NCBI GenBank assembly: GCA_964431735.1
Contig: CAYSLJ010000085.1
Span: forward strand, 1 to 31,306
From: CALARM01 sp964431735
GTDB taxonomy: Bacteria > Vulcanimicrobiota > SpSt-956 > JAKJGF01
Length of the DNA: 31,306 bases
Direction: 5' to 3'
This document shows, in pieces, positions 8,055 to 15,492 of this stretch. The position numbers and the translations under genes were made by a program. Below the pieces are notes generated by a model. It did no database searches. It was not told where the DNA came from and saw nothing but the letters and a program-made list of their open reading frames with translations. Position 1 is the stretch's first letter; every line of letters begins with the position of its first letter.

Positions 8055-10349
8055 TCACTTAAGAAAAGCAAGAGCTCTGTTAGTATTTCCATCCATAATT
8101 ACAGACATATACATATTATCGTTAATTTCTTTAATAGAAATAACTCTGACTGTATTGCTAAAATATTCATATTCAGGAAGCATTTCTACAAGTTTATTCT
8201 GTGATTTCAATAAAAAATCCTCATTAAAAATAGTTTTATCATGATCTGGATAAAGAGGTAAATAATAAATATCTGCCTCTACAAGATCCTGAAAAAAATG
8301 AGTTCCGAAAGACAGTTCAGGTACATAATTACCATAATTTCTTGCTATTTCAATTAACATGACAGTATTATTCACATCACAGTATGTAACACTTACACCA
8401 AGTTTAATATCTCCTCTACTTCCCCACCTTCCGGGCCCCATGAGAATAAATTTTCTTTTTGGAAGTATTGCATTCAACCTGCCCACTATTTTTGCCACAG
8501 TTCTCATATCTTCCATAGATTCCAGGGAGCCATAAGCCAGGGGATCTATATAAACAACATATTCAACATCTTCTATACTGGCATTTGTAACATATCTCGT
8601 TGCTGAAAATATCTTATCTTCATCAGGAATATTATCCGGTATAATAATATTATTACCTGCCATTCTGCCCTGTCCCTGGGGACGGCACTGCAGTATATAG
8701 AGGTCATGACCATCAGAAGCAAATTCTACATCTACAGGGAAATTAAATTCTTCTTTTAAAATTTCCAGGATTTTCTTTATCTGTTTTAAAAAAGGTGTTT
8801 TTTCAATAAGCCCCTGGAACGTAACTGTAAAGTCAGTGTCGTCAATATCAAAGAGACCGAGAGGGCTCATAAGATATCCGCTTTTATCTATAGAAATCAT
8901 ATGTTTGAGACCCTGGATATGATTTCCTGCTTCCTGAACCAGATATTTCACAGGTAATGTTTCAAATTTATTTGTTTCAAGATTCAAAACATCCATATAG
9001 TTCTGAGAATATCTTTTTACATTCTCATAGGATACATTTACTTTTATGGAAGGATTTCCGGGAGAAATAATAAAAGGATAATCATTTGTAACCCTGTCTA
9101 CTGCTCTTGTACCAAGGCCCATAACAAGTCTTACCGCTCCGTCTTCTCTTCTGATTCTCGGAGACCATCGAAATTCATTGTAAGTAAAAGCCACACCTGC
9201 AAAGGTAGGGAAAAAATATTTGCCTGCTTTTGTACCTACTACTTCCTGTATAAGTATACCCATTTCCTCATTAAAATCCAGTAATCCTTTTTCTCTTCTG
9301 TATTGTATGGGATCAGGGCCATAGGTGCTGGCATAAACCTCTGCTATGGCATCAATCATATCATTCAATCTTTCTGCTCTCGGTCCCTGATTGGGAAGGA
9401 AAAGACTCTTATATTTTCCTGCAAAAGTAGCTTCAAAACTATCTTCCAGAAGACTTGAAGAGCGAATTATTAAAGGGATATTTTCAGTCTGGTCTATAAT
9501 TCCTGCAAGACCTTTTACTATTTCAGGAGGGAAAGCAGAATTTTTAAAGATCTGCTGAAGATAGGGATATCCATGCTTTATTTCTCTTATATTCATATAT
9601 TTAAGATTGGCGAATTCTTCCATAGCATTATATTGAATAAACTCATGGAGTGAATCTGAAGTTATGTACCAGCTTCTCGGAACTTTTATTTTCAATTCAG
9701 GATATTTATTACTTGCAGATTCCAGAATTTTATAGGCCAGTAATATGCCGCTGCTTTTTCCTCCTAGCCTTCCTGAACCCTGTGCAGGGCCAATAATATT
9801 CTTTACAAGCTCTGAAAAATCCCTTACAGTAATATACTTTCTGGCAATATTTATGAAAGAAAGATTTAAAGTAAGAAACCTTCTGATAAGTGCTACCCTT
9901 ATACCCATATATTCTTCAGGAGAAATACATAATTCTTCTGAAGGTATATTAAAAAATTTGTTCAATTCTGTAGTTATTTTTACCAGTGGAATATTAAGAT
10001 TTTGAGCTGCATTGGAAAGGAATCTCCCTCTTTCCTGACAGAGCCATGTACTCAGTTGGTCTGCAATATCCTGATCCAGAATATGTTCATTGGCAATGTC
10101 AAATACAGATGTTACAAATCTCTGGAGTCGTCTGGTACAGAATTTCGGATGAGGCATATTTGTATAGATACTATCCTCTTCAGAACGTTCAGAGAAACCT
10201 TCCAGTTCCTTAATAAGTTCATCAATCTGGCTGATATTTTTCGTAACAAGATAATAAATCATTCTTTTTGTCAATCTATAAAGTAAAACAGGATTCGTTT
10301 TTGTCAATAAATCAATAATTACTTTCCATTCAGGCTTGTTATAACTCAT
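8055..10349 (-). CDS. PEP/pyruvate-binding (PPDK N-domain) protein
   Basis: The 764-residue protein has a helical N-terminal region (1-185), then the ATP-grasp PEP/pyruvate-binding domain of pyruvate phosphate dikinase and PEP synthase. This shows as LGGKSSG (about 195-201), IIRSSSLLEDSFEATFAGKY and a later VEFASDG...LYILQCRPQ. A C-terminal domain of about 200 residues follows. It lacks the phosphohistidine swivelling domain and the TIM barrel, so it is not a complete PPDK or PEP synthase. It may be a dikinase-like ATP-using phosphotransferase acting on an unknown acceptor. The start is ATG at 10349 with AGGAG 9 nt upstream, preferred over an upstream in-frame TTG that overlaps the ribosome site. 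It is transcribed alone. The +1 frame stays open for 22 codons past its stop. Confidence 0.85.
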   Translation of the reverse strand: MSYNKPEWKVIIDLLTKTNPVLLYRLTKRMIYYLVTKNISQIDELIKELEGFSERSEEDSIYTNMPHPKFCTRRLQRFVTSVFDIANEHILDQDIADQLSTWLCQERGRFLSNAAQNLNIPLVKITTELNKFFNIPSEELCISPEEYMGIRVALIRRFLTLNLSFINIARKYITVRDFSELVKNIIGPAQGSGRLGGKSSGILLAYKILESASNKYPELKIKVPRSWYITSDSLHEFIQYNAMEEFANLKYMNIREIKHGYPYLQQIFKNSAFPPEIVKGLAGIIDQTENIPLIIRSSSLLEDSFEATFAGKYKSLFLPNQGPRAERLNDMIDAIAEVYASTYGPDPIQYRREKGLLDFNEEMGILIQEVVGTKAGKYFFPTFAGVAFTYNEFRWSPRIRREDGAVRLVMGLGTRAVDRVTNDYPFIISPGNPSIKVNVSYENVKRYSQNYMDVLNLETNKFETLPVKYLVQEAGNHIQGLKHMISIDKSGYLMSPLGLFDIDDTDFTVTFQGLIEKTPFLKQIKKILEILKEEFNFPVDVEFASDGHDLYILQCRPQGQGRMAGNNIIIPDNIPDEDKIFSATRYVTNASIEDVEYVVYIDPLAYGSLESMEDMRTVAKIVGRLNAILPKRKFILMGPGRWGSRGDIKLGVSVTYCDVNNTVMLIEIARNYGNYVPELSFGTHFFQDLVEADIYYLPLYPDHDKTIFNEDFLLKSQNKLVEMLPEYEYFSNTVRVISIKEINDNMYMSVIMDGNTNRALAFLK

Positions 10350-10418
10350 TTCAGGTTTCTCCTTTTTCAAATAAACATATATTATAGCAAAAAATTCTTT
10401 TTATGTATATGACTAATC

Positions 10419-10429
10419 GTGACGCGTGA
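10419..10429. repeat. GTGACGC heptad (short)
   Basis: CGTGACGCGTGAC is a minimal heptad-family copy between the divergent PPDK-domain and TolB-like genes. Confidence 0.5.
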
Positions 10430-10445
10430 CAATCCATATAAACTA

Positions 10446-10474
10446 TTGCAGTTATAGCTCCTTATGTGTATAAT
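10446..10474 (+). promoter_or_regulatory. Promoter of the TolB-HEAT-TPR cluster
   Basis: A perfect -10 TATAAT (10469-10474) is preceded, with a 17-bp spacer, by a weak -35 TTGCAG (10446-10451). It would give a leader of about 28 nt ahead of AAAGGAGG and the start codon at 10509. Confidence 0.5.
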
Positions 10475-10508
10475 TATAATATCATCTTAATTTAAAGGAG
10501 GACTTTTC

Positions 10509-11174
10509 ATGGTACGTCTTATTAAAAATATTTCCCTCATAGTTATTTATTCAATAGCCTGTTATACAAAGAAAAGGAAGTTACATTATTCAGTAATACC
10601 TTTATTACTTGTTTTATGTTTTACAGGAGGAATGTTAACAGGAAGAAATGTTACACATGATGACAGAGATATTTCTTCTCTCTATTCAATTGACAGAAAT
10701 AGTCTGGAAAATATAGAACCTTCTTTTATAGGTCTGAATGTAAACTACCAGCCTTCTCTGAGTAAAGACGGACGATATGTTGCCTTTTCTGCCATAAAAC
10801 TTGAAGTAAATAAAATAAAAGATATAGAAATAAAACTTTATGATACAACATCGAGAAAATACGTAATTCTTCCCGGTATTAACAGTAAAGGCTGGGATCT
10901 TGCACCTTCCATAACTGCCGATGGCCGTTATATATCCTTCCAGTCAAACAGAGATGGAGTAACTCAATGGAATATATATCTTTATGATGTGGAAGGGAAA
11001 AAATTTGTCGACGTGCCAGGTTTGAACAGTCCTTTCCCGGATTTCAACCCTTCCATAAGCCCTGAAGGCAAGTTTATTACATTTAATTCCCTGAGATCTG
11101 TTGTACCTAAAGTATATCTTTACAGTATGGAAGAAAAAAAGATAAAACCACTTATGGAAGATACTGTAGAATAA
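10509..11174 (+). CDS. TolB-like beta-propeller repeat protein
   Basis: This 221-residue protein has a hydrophobic N-terminal region (5-20, and a stronger segment 28-45, HYSVIPLLLVLCFTGGMLTG) that should act as a membrane anchor or signal. Three PD40/TolB-type propeller blades follow: YQPSLSKDGRYVAFSAI, APSITADGRYISFQSNRDG and NPSISPEGKFITFNSLR. Three blades are too few for a closed propeller, so it may oligomerise or be a shortened relative of TolB. Such domains mediate protein contacts in the periplasm. The ribosome site is AAAGGAGG. It opens the five-gene plus-strand cluster that continues to 15.4 kb, although repeat-bearing spacers could allow internal promoters. Confidence 0.8.
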   Translation: MVRLIKNISLIVIYSIACYTKKRKLHYSVIPLLLVLCFTGGMLTGRNVTHDDRDISSLYSIDRNSLENIEPSFIGLNVNYQPSLSKDGRYVAFSAIKLEVNKIKDIEIKLYDTTSRKYVILPGINSKGWDLAPSITADGRYISFQSNRDGVTQWNIYLYDVEGKKFVDVPGLNSPFPDFNPSISPEGKFITFNSLRSVVPKVYLYSMEEKKIKPLMEDTVE

Positions 11175-11184
11175 TGTATTCGTT

Positions 11185-11205
11185 ACGGGTGACTCGTATT
11201 TGCCA
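11185..11205. repeat. Heptad-family remnant
   Basis: CGTTACGGGTGACTCGTA contains degenerate GTNACNN units after the TolB-like gene. It is too short to form a strong stem. Confidence 0.35.
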
Positions 11206-11307
11206 GAAGGCGTAATGTATTTTGTGTGAATATATTATAAAATAAGGATTTAAGAAATTTTATGCAAAATTTATCAGTCAAAACTTTTTAGGAGGAGTTT
11301 AGATTTT

Positions 11308-12312
11308 ATGTTAACCGGTTTTTTTCTAATAATAATTTTTCTATCTTTTACATTAAAACCATGTTTTGCATCAGAAACAGAAGAAGAAGAGGAAGAGGAA
11401 GATACGGAACTGGAAGCAATTATGGACAAACTTTCCTCAGACGATCCTGATCTCAGATCAGAAGTAATAGACTATCTGAGCTACTGCGGACATCCGAAAG
11501 CATTTGAACTGTTAGTTGAAACCCTTAAAGATGAAGACTGGGCAGTAAGAAAAGATGCTGTCATAGCTCTCGGTAATATGGGAGATATAAAATCAGTGCC
11601 CCATATAGCATCACTGCTCGGCGACGAATACTGGCATGTCAGGAAAGAGGTTATAAGAATTCTCGGACTCCTGGGAGGAAAAGATGCCGTAGAACCATTA
11701 ATGAATCTGCTTCGTTCACATGATGAACTTATAAAATCCAGTGCCCAGAAAGCTTTGATTAAAGTCGGTAATAAAGCAATTGAAGGCATGTTGAGTAAAA
11801 AAATCAGCGAAAGGTGGATGGCAGCAAAAACACTGGGAGTACTCAAAGATAAAAGGCCTCTCCCTCTTCTTCAGGAAGCAATCAAAATTGAAAGAGATGT
11901 AAAGGTAAAAAAGGCAATTCAGGAAGCCATAGATATATTATCAAATCTTCAGGAACAGCAACCGGTACAGCCGGTACAGGAAGAAGAGCCTGACACTGCT
12001 TATGATCCTGACGACATCATACCTGATGAACCGGATGAAACACCTGTAATAACAAGACCACTACCGGTACAAAATATGACACAGCCATTACCGGCTGATA
12101 CACCGGTACAGAATATAACACAGCCATTACCGGCTGATAATAATCAACTGCCGGTACAGGAAGATAAACCGGTACAGCAGACACAGACCACTGAGACCGG
12201 CAGTGTAACACCAGAGGCTACATTAATGACAGAATCAAGTACAGCTAAAGACAGTGAATTAAATAAAGAAGTAGATGCTTTTCTTGCTTCTCTTGATGAA
12301 AATTACAAATAA
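11308..12312 (+). CDS. Exported HEAT-repeat protein with Pro/Gln tail
   Basis: A signal peptide (1-22, ending CFASE) is followed by an acidic run of seven Glu. Five or so HEAT/PBS-lyase units span about 40-215 (DPDLRSEVIDYLSYCG, EDWAVRKDAVIALGNMGD, EYWHVRKEVIRILGLLGG). A low-complexity tail from about 220 to the end is rich in Pro, Gln and Val (PVQ, QPLPAD). The repeat solenoid is a likely protein-binding scaffold outside the cytoplasmic membrane, and no enzyme motif is visible. In the tail the DNA repeats CCGGTAC many times, and the peptide VQN[MI]TQPLPAD occurs twice in tandem, so the tail has grown by duplication. The ribosome site AGGAGGAG is strong. It lies 133 bp after the TolB-like gene and 48 bp before the next HEAT gene. 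Confidence 0.85.
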   Translation: MLTGFFLIIIFLSFTLKPCFASETEEEEEEEDTELEAIMDKLSSDDPDLRSEVIDYLSYCGHPKAFELLVETLKDEDWAVRKDAVIALGNMGDIKSVPHIASLLGDEYWHVRKEVIRILGLLGGKDAVEPLMNLLRSHDELIKSSAQKALIKVGNKAIEGMLSKKISERWMAAKTLGVLKDKRPLPLLQEAIKIERDVKVKKAIQEAIDILSNLQEQQPVQPVQEEEPDTAYDPDDIIPDEPDETPVITRPLPVQNMTQPLPADTPVQNITQPLPADNNQLPVQEDKPVQQTQTTETGSVTPEATLMTESSTAKDSELNKEVDAFLASLDENYK

Positions 12313-12319
12313 AAAGGAT

Positions 12320-12351
12320 GACATGGGTCATGGGGAACCACCTTCCATGTC
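12320..12351 (+). repeat. Inverted repeat in the gap before the second HEAT gene
   Basis: GACATGG (12320-12326) pairs with CCATGTC (12345-12351) around an 18-nt loop. The start codon at 12361 lies 9 nt after the stem and has no clear Shine-Dalgarno, so the stem could influence initiation or mark partial termination. Confidence 0.4.
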
Positions 12352-12360
12352 TGTTACTGT

Positions 12361-13308
12361 ATGTTCTATACAAAAAGGTTAACTCTGCTTATATTTATTC
12401 TTTTGTTTCTGCCAGAAATATTTCTGGCAGAAACACGGTCTACGGGAGAAAAAATTAAATATAATCTCGGAGACGGTATTATTAATTTTGACGGGAAAGG
12501 AGAAAAAAATTCAATAAAATCCATTCTTCTTCTTACTGAGATTTACTGTGAAAAGAATAATATTGACTTCAAACAACTCTATCTTAAAGCCTATCCGGGG
12601 GCAGATATAAAATGGATATCTGAGTTAAAAAAAGAATACACTCCCTTTACAGTCATTCCGGAACATATAAATGTAGATCTCCTCATCAATGAACTTGTCT
12701 ATGTAAACTACACACCTCTGGCAGATGAACTCTCCATAGCTATTTACGGAGAGCCGGCAGGTACAGAAGAAACATATAATCCTCCTTTTTTCCTCAGATG
12801 GTATCTTTATCTTTACATAGGAATACCTGTTTTACTGGCATTTATCATATACAGTTATAAAGAAAAAATAAAATGGACATTCAGAAGACTCAGGCAGAAA
12901 GGTTATGATTTTAAAACAGTAGAAGGATGTTTAAAAGCATTAGAAGATAAGGATGAACTGGTAAGAGCCAGAGCAGTAGAAGCACTTTCATCACTTGGCA
13001 ATGACCATGCTATAGATGGGCTAATAAAAGCCGTAGAAGACAGAGACCCCTGGGTAAGGAAGGCGGCAATACTTGAGCTGGGAAACTTGAAAGTAACCAG
13101 ATCAGTGCCCGTTTTATTAAAATCCCTGGAAGACGAAAATTATTATATTGTAAGTGCCTCTGCCCATAGCCTGGCCATTACAGGTGACAGAAAAATAATA
13201 GAACATCTGAGAGAAAGATTGAAAACGATAAAAACATCAGGCACTGCAAGAGATATAAGAAAAGCCATAGAAAAACTGGAAAAAAAAGAAAAGGACAGAC
13301 GTAAATGA
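12361..13308 (+). CDS. Exported, membrane-anchored HEAT-repeat protein
   Basis: The 315-residue protein has a signal peptide (1-23, ending FLAET), an extracytoplasmic domain (24-143) of unknown fold, and one membrane segment at about 146-166 (WYLYLYIGIPVLLAFIIYSY). A basic stretch (KIKWTFRRLRQKGYDFK) follows, then HEAT repeats at 178-300 (DELVRARAVEALSSLG, DPWVRKAAILELGNL). The positive residues after the helix place the HEAT part in the cytoplasm, so the protein could link an outside sensor domain to a cytoplasmic scaffold. It resembles the protein at 950-1753 in the helix-plus-HEAT half. The start has no clear ribosome site, but no better start exists. Its signal-peptide codons contain a perfect 32-bp palindrome. 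Confidence 0.82.
   Translation: MFYTKRLTLLIFILLFLPEIFLAETRSTGEKIKYNLGDGIINFDGKGEKNSIKSILLLTEIYCEKNNIDFKQLYLKAYPGADIKWISELKKEYTPFTVIPEHINVDLLINELVYVNYTPLADELSIAIYGEPAGTEETYNPPFFLRWYLYLYIGIPVLLAFIIYSYKEKIKWTFRRLRQKGYDFKTVEGCLKALEDKDELVRARAVEALSSLGNDHAIDGLIKAVEDRDPWVRKAAILELGNLKVTRSVPVLLKSLEDENYYIVSASAHSLAITGDRKIIEHLRERLKTIKTSGTARDIRKAIEKLEKKEKDRRK
12404..12435. repeat. Perfect 32-bp palindrome inside a signal-peptide coding region
   Basis: TGTTTCTGCCAGAAAT (12404-12419) is directly followed by its exact reverse complement (12420-12435), with no spacer. It encodes part of the signal-peptide end (LFLPEIFLAET). In RNA it would fold into a stem of about 14 bp with a tight loop, 43 nt after the start codon. 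Confidence 0.85.
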
Positions 13309-13322
13309 AGTGATTGTAATTA

Positions 13323-13369
13323 GTGATGCGTAACAAATACGCGTCACCCGTCACCCGTCACCCGTCACG
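13323..13369. repeat. GCGTCAC/CCGTCAC heptad array abutting a start codon
   Basis: Left units GTGATGCGTAAC (13323-13334) face four tandem GCGTCAC/CCGTCAC units (13341-13369). The array ends 3 nt before the ATG of the next gene. Confidence 0.75.
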
Positions 13370-13372
13370 ATT

Positions 13373-14458
13373 ATGTTTTCATCATTATTTGGAAAAACAC
13401 AGAAAAGTGAAATTATACCTCTGGACAGTGAAACAAAAAAAATATTTGACGAGGGAAATCTTCACTATAGAGCAGGTAACCTGGATAAGGCTCTTGAAAT
13501 TTATGAAACATGTCTGAAACATAATCCCTTTATACCTGATATATATAATAATAAAGGAGAAATTTTTTTATTAAAAAATGGCATAGACTCTGCCAGTGAA
13601 ATATTTAAAGAAATAACGAAAAAATTTCCTGATTACCCTTGTGGCCATTATAATATGGGTATTATATATCAAAAAAAAGGGGAGAGAAAAAAAGCATTAA
13701 AGGAATTCAATAAGGCCATAAAACTTGAACCATCGGCAAAGTTTTACAATGGGCTGACCGGTGTGTACTGTGATGAAGGTAATTTTGACAGAGCCATAAA
13801 ATGTCTTGAGAGAGCTTTAAAGATTGATCCTCTCTATAGAATGTCTTATATAAATTTAAGCAAAATCTATCTTATACAGAAAAATTTCAACAGTGCCCTT
13901 AAAGCATGTGAAAAAGCACTGGAGATTTCTCCCGGTGATTCTGCAATATACAATCAGATAGGAAGAATTTATCAGAGTACCGGAGACTTCGATAGAGCCA
14001 TAGAATTTTATCTGAAGGTTTTAGAGATTTCACCTGAAATGGTTCAGAGTCATTACAGTCTGGTAGCCATATATGAACAAAAAAAACTCTATTCAAAAGC
14101 AATATATCACGGCAGATTATATCTAGCAGCTACAGAACAGGATCTGAAAGATACTGCTGTTTACAGGGAGCTAAAGGAAAAACTGGAAAAACTGGAAAAG
14201 AGTTCTGAATTCTATGTAGAACAGGGTGCTGCATATATGGCTCAGGGAAGAGACGAAGATGCAGAAGAACTGTGGAAGAAAGCACTGGCAATAGACCCTT
14301 CCTCTGTATCTGCCAGCATATTGCTGGGCGGTCTATATGAAAAAAATGGAAATTTTATAAAAGCTTCTGCAGAATATAAAAAAGTTCTTGAGTTAAGGCC
14401 TGATATGGAAGGAATCAAGAAGAGTCTGGAAGAAATTTTGAAGAAGAGTGAAGAGTAA
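13373..14458 (+). CDS. TPR-repeat protein, no signal peptide
   Basis: This is a 361-residue soluble protein made almost entirely of tetratricopeptide repeats, about nine units from residue 22 on (GNLDKALEIYETCLKHNP, GERKKALKEFNKAIKLEP, GNFDRAIKCLERALKIDP and similar). TPR solenoids bind partner proteins, and no other domain is visible. The first residues (MFSSLFGKTQKSE) are not a signal peptide, so it should be cytoplasmic. The ATG at 13373 is preceded directly by a heptad array and has no Shine-Dalgarno. No other start fits, since the next in-frame Met lies well inside the repeats. The stop TAA at 14456-14458 lies within the next heptad array, which supplies the last codons (KKSEE). It is the fourth gene of the cluster. 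Confidence 0.88.
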   Translation: MFSSLFGKTQKSEIIPLDSETKKIFDEGNLHYRAGNLDKALEIYETCLKHNPFIPDIYNNKGEIFLLKNGIDSASEIFKEITKKFPDYPCGHYNMGIIYQKKGERKKALKEFNKAIKLEPSAKFYNGLTGVYCDEGNFDRAIKCLERALKIDPLYRMSYINLSKIYLIQKNFNSALKACEKALEISPGDSAIYNQIGRIYQSTGDFDRAIEFYLKVLEISPEMVQSHYSLVAIYEQKKLYSKAIYHGRLYLAATEQDLKDTAVYRELKEKLEKLEKSSEFYVEQGAAYMAQGRDEDAEELWKKALAIDPSSVSASILLGGLYEKNGNFIKASAEYKKVLELRPDMEGIKKSLEEILKKSEE

Positions 14459-14543
14459 AGAGTGAAGAGTGAAGAGTGAAGAGTGAAGAGTGAAGAGTGA
14501 AAAGTGAAGGGGCAAATTTACGCGTCACCCGTCACGCGTCACG
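14445..14543. repeat. GTGAAGA and GCGTCAC heptad arrays in series
   Basis: About eight tandem GTGAAGA units (14449-14509) overlap the end of the TPR gene. A second array of GCGTCAC/CCGTCAC units (14521-14543) follows in the opposite sense. Two different heptad types stand side by side in one 128-bp spacer. Confidence 0.8.
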
Positions 14544-14586
14544 ATTATAGCATCACGCATTTATCAAAGAAAGGAACCATAAATTT

Positions 14587-15429
14587 ATGTTATTCAAAAG
14601 ATTATTTATATCACTGTTATTATTACTGACAATGACTTCAATTCTGTATGCAAAATCTGCTGAAGAATGGAATAAAGAGGGTCTGGATTTAGCGGAGCAG
14701 GGTAAATATGAGGATTCTCTTTCCTGTTATGATAAAGCACTTACAATCAATAATAAATATGGGGAATGCTGGTATAACCGGGGAAATGCTCTGGCAAACC
14801 TGGGAAATTTTCATGAAGCAATTAAAAGTTATAATAAAGCCCTGGAGATTGATGAGAAATTTTCTCCTGCCTGGAACAATAAAGGAGGAGCTCTGGTATG
14901 TCTGGGAAAATACGAAGAAGCAACTGCATGTTACGATAAAGCACTATCTCTTGATGCCGGACAGATAGATACATGGAATAATAAGGGAGCCTGTCTTGTA
15001 ATACTTGAAAAATACGAAGAAGGAATTAAATGTTTTGACATGGTTATAGAGTTGGACGGCGAAAGGGTTGACGCACGTAATAACAAAGCCTATGCATTAA
15101 ACAAACTCGGGAAATTCCAGGACGCCCTGGAAGTAACAGATAAAACTCTGGAGTTTGCCCCTGATAATGCTGATACATGGAATACGAAAGGATGGGCTCT
15201 CTATGAACTGGATAAAAAAGAAGAAGGAATGAAATGTTTTGATAAAGCACTGGAATATGATCCGAAAAACTGCTATGCATGGAATAACAGAGGCTGGATT
15301 TTCCATCTTCAGGGAGACTATGAAGAAGCAATAAAATGTTTTGATAAAGCACTGGAATATGATCCGAATTATGAACAGGCAAAAATTAACAAAGAAAAGA
15401 CTCTGGAAAAGATGAAAGAACCAGAATAA
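14587..15429 (+). CDS. Exported TPR-repeat protein
   Basis: A signal peptide (1-22, LFISLLLLLTMTSILYAKS) is followed by seven regular TPR units of 34 residues (GKYEDSLSCYDKALTINNKY, GNFHEAIKSYNKALEIDEKF and so on, with a conserved W-N-N-K-G start). The total is 280 residues. It probably works as a periplasmic or secreted protein-interaction scaffold. The last two units are nearly identical in DNA as well as protein (GATAAAGCACTGGAATATGA twice), which points to a recent internal duplication. ATG has AAAGGAA upstream, with a weak spacing. It is the last gene of the plus-strand cluster and is followed by a probable terminator. Confidence 0.88.
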   Translation: MLFKRLFISLLLLLTMTSILYAKSAEEWNKEGLDLAEQGKYEDSLSCYDKALTINNKYGECWYNRGNALANLGNFHEAIKSYNKALEIDEKFSPAWNNKGGALVCLGKYEEATACYDKALSLDAGQIDTWNNKGACLVILEKYEEGIKCFDMVIELDGERVDARNNKAYALNKLGKFQDALEVTDKTLEFAPDNADTWNTKGWALYELDKKEEGMKCFDKALEYDPKNCYAWNNRGWIFHLQGDYEEAIKCFDKALEYDPNYEQAKINKEKTLEKMKEPE

Positions 15430-15438
15430 AAGGAACAT

Positions 15439-15473
15439 GGGGCTGACCATTGACTTTCGGGACAGTCCCTTTT
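15439..15473 (+). terminator. Probable intrinsic terminator of the TPR cluster
   Basis: GGGGCTG (15439-15445) pairs with CAGTCCC (15463-15469) with one G-U pair and a 17-nt loop, followed by TTTT. The stem is short, but the place, between convergent genes, is right. Confidence 0.45.
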
Positions 15474-15492
15474 ACGGCTAAAAGATATCTGT

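Noticed and set aside
8055..10349. Complete PEP synthase or pyruvate phosphate dikinase
   Set aside because: The phosphohistidine and TIM-barrel domains are absent, so only the N-terminal nucleotide-binding domain name is justified.
13341..14543. Tandem short repeats that might be a CRISPR array
   Set aside because: The units are 7 bp with no spacers between them and no cas genes are present, so these are plain tandem heptads.
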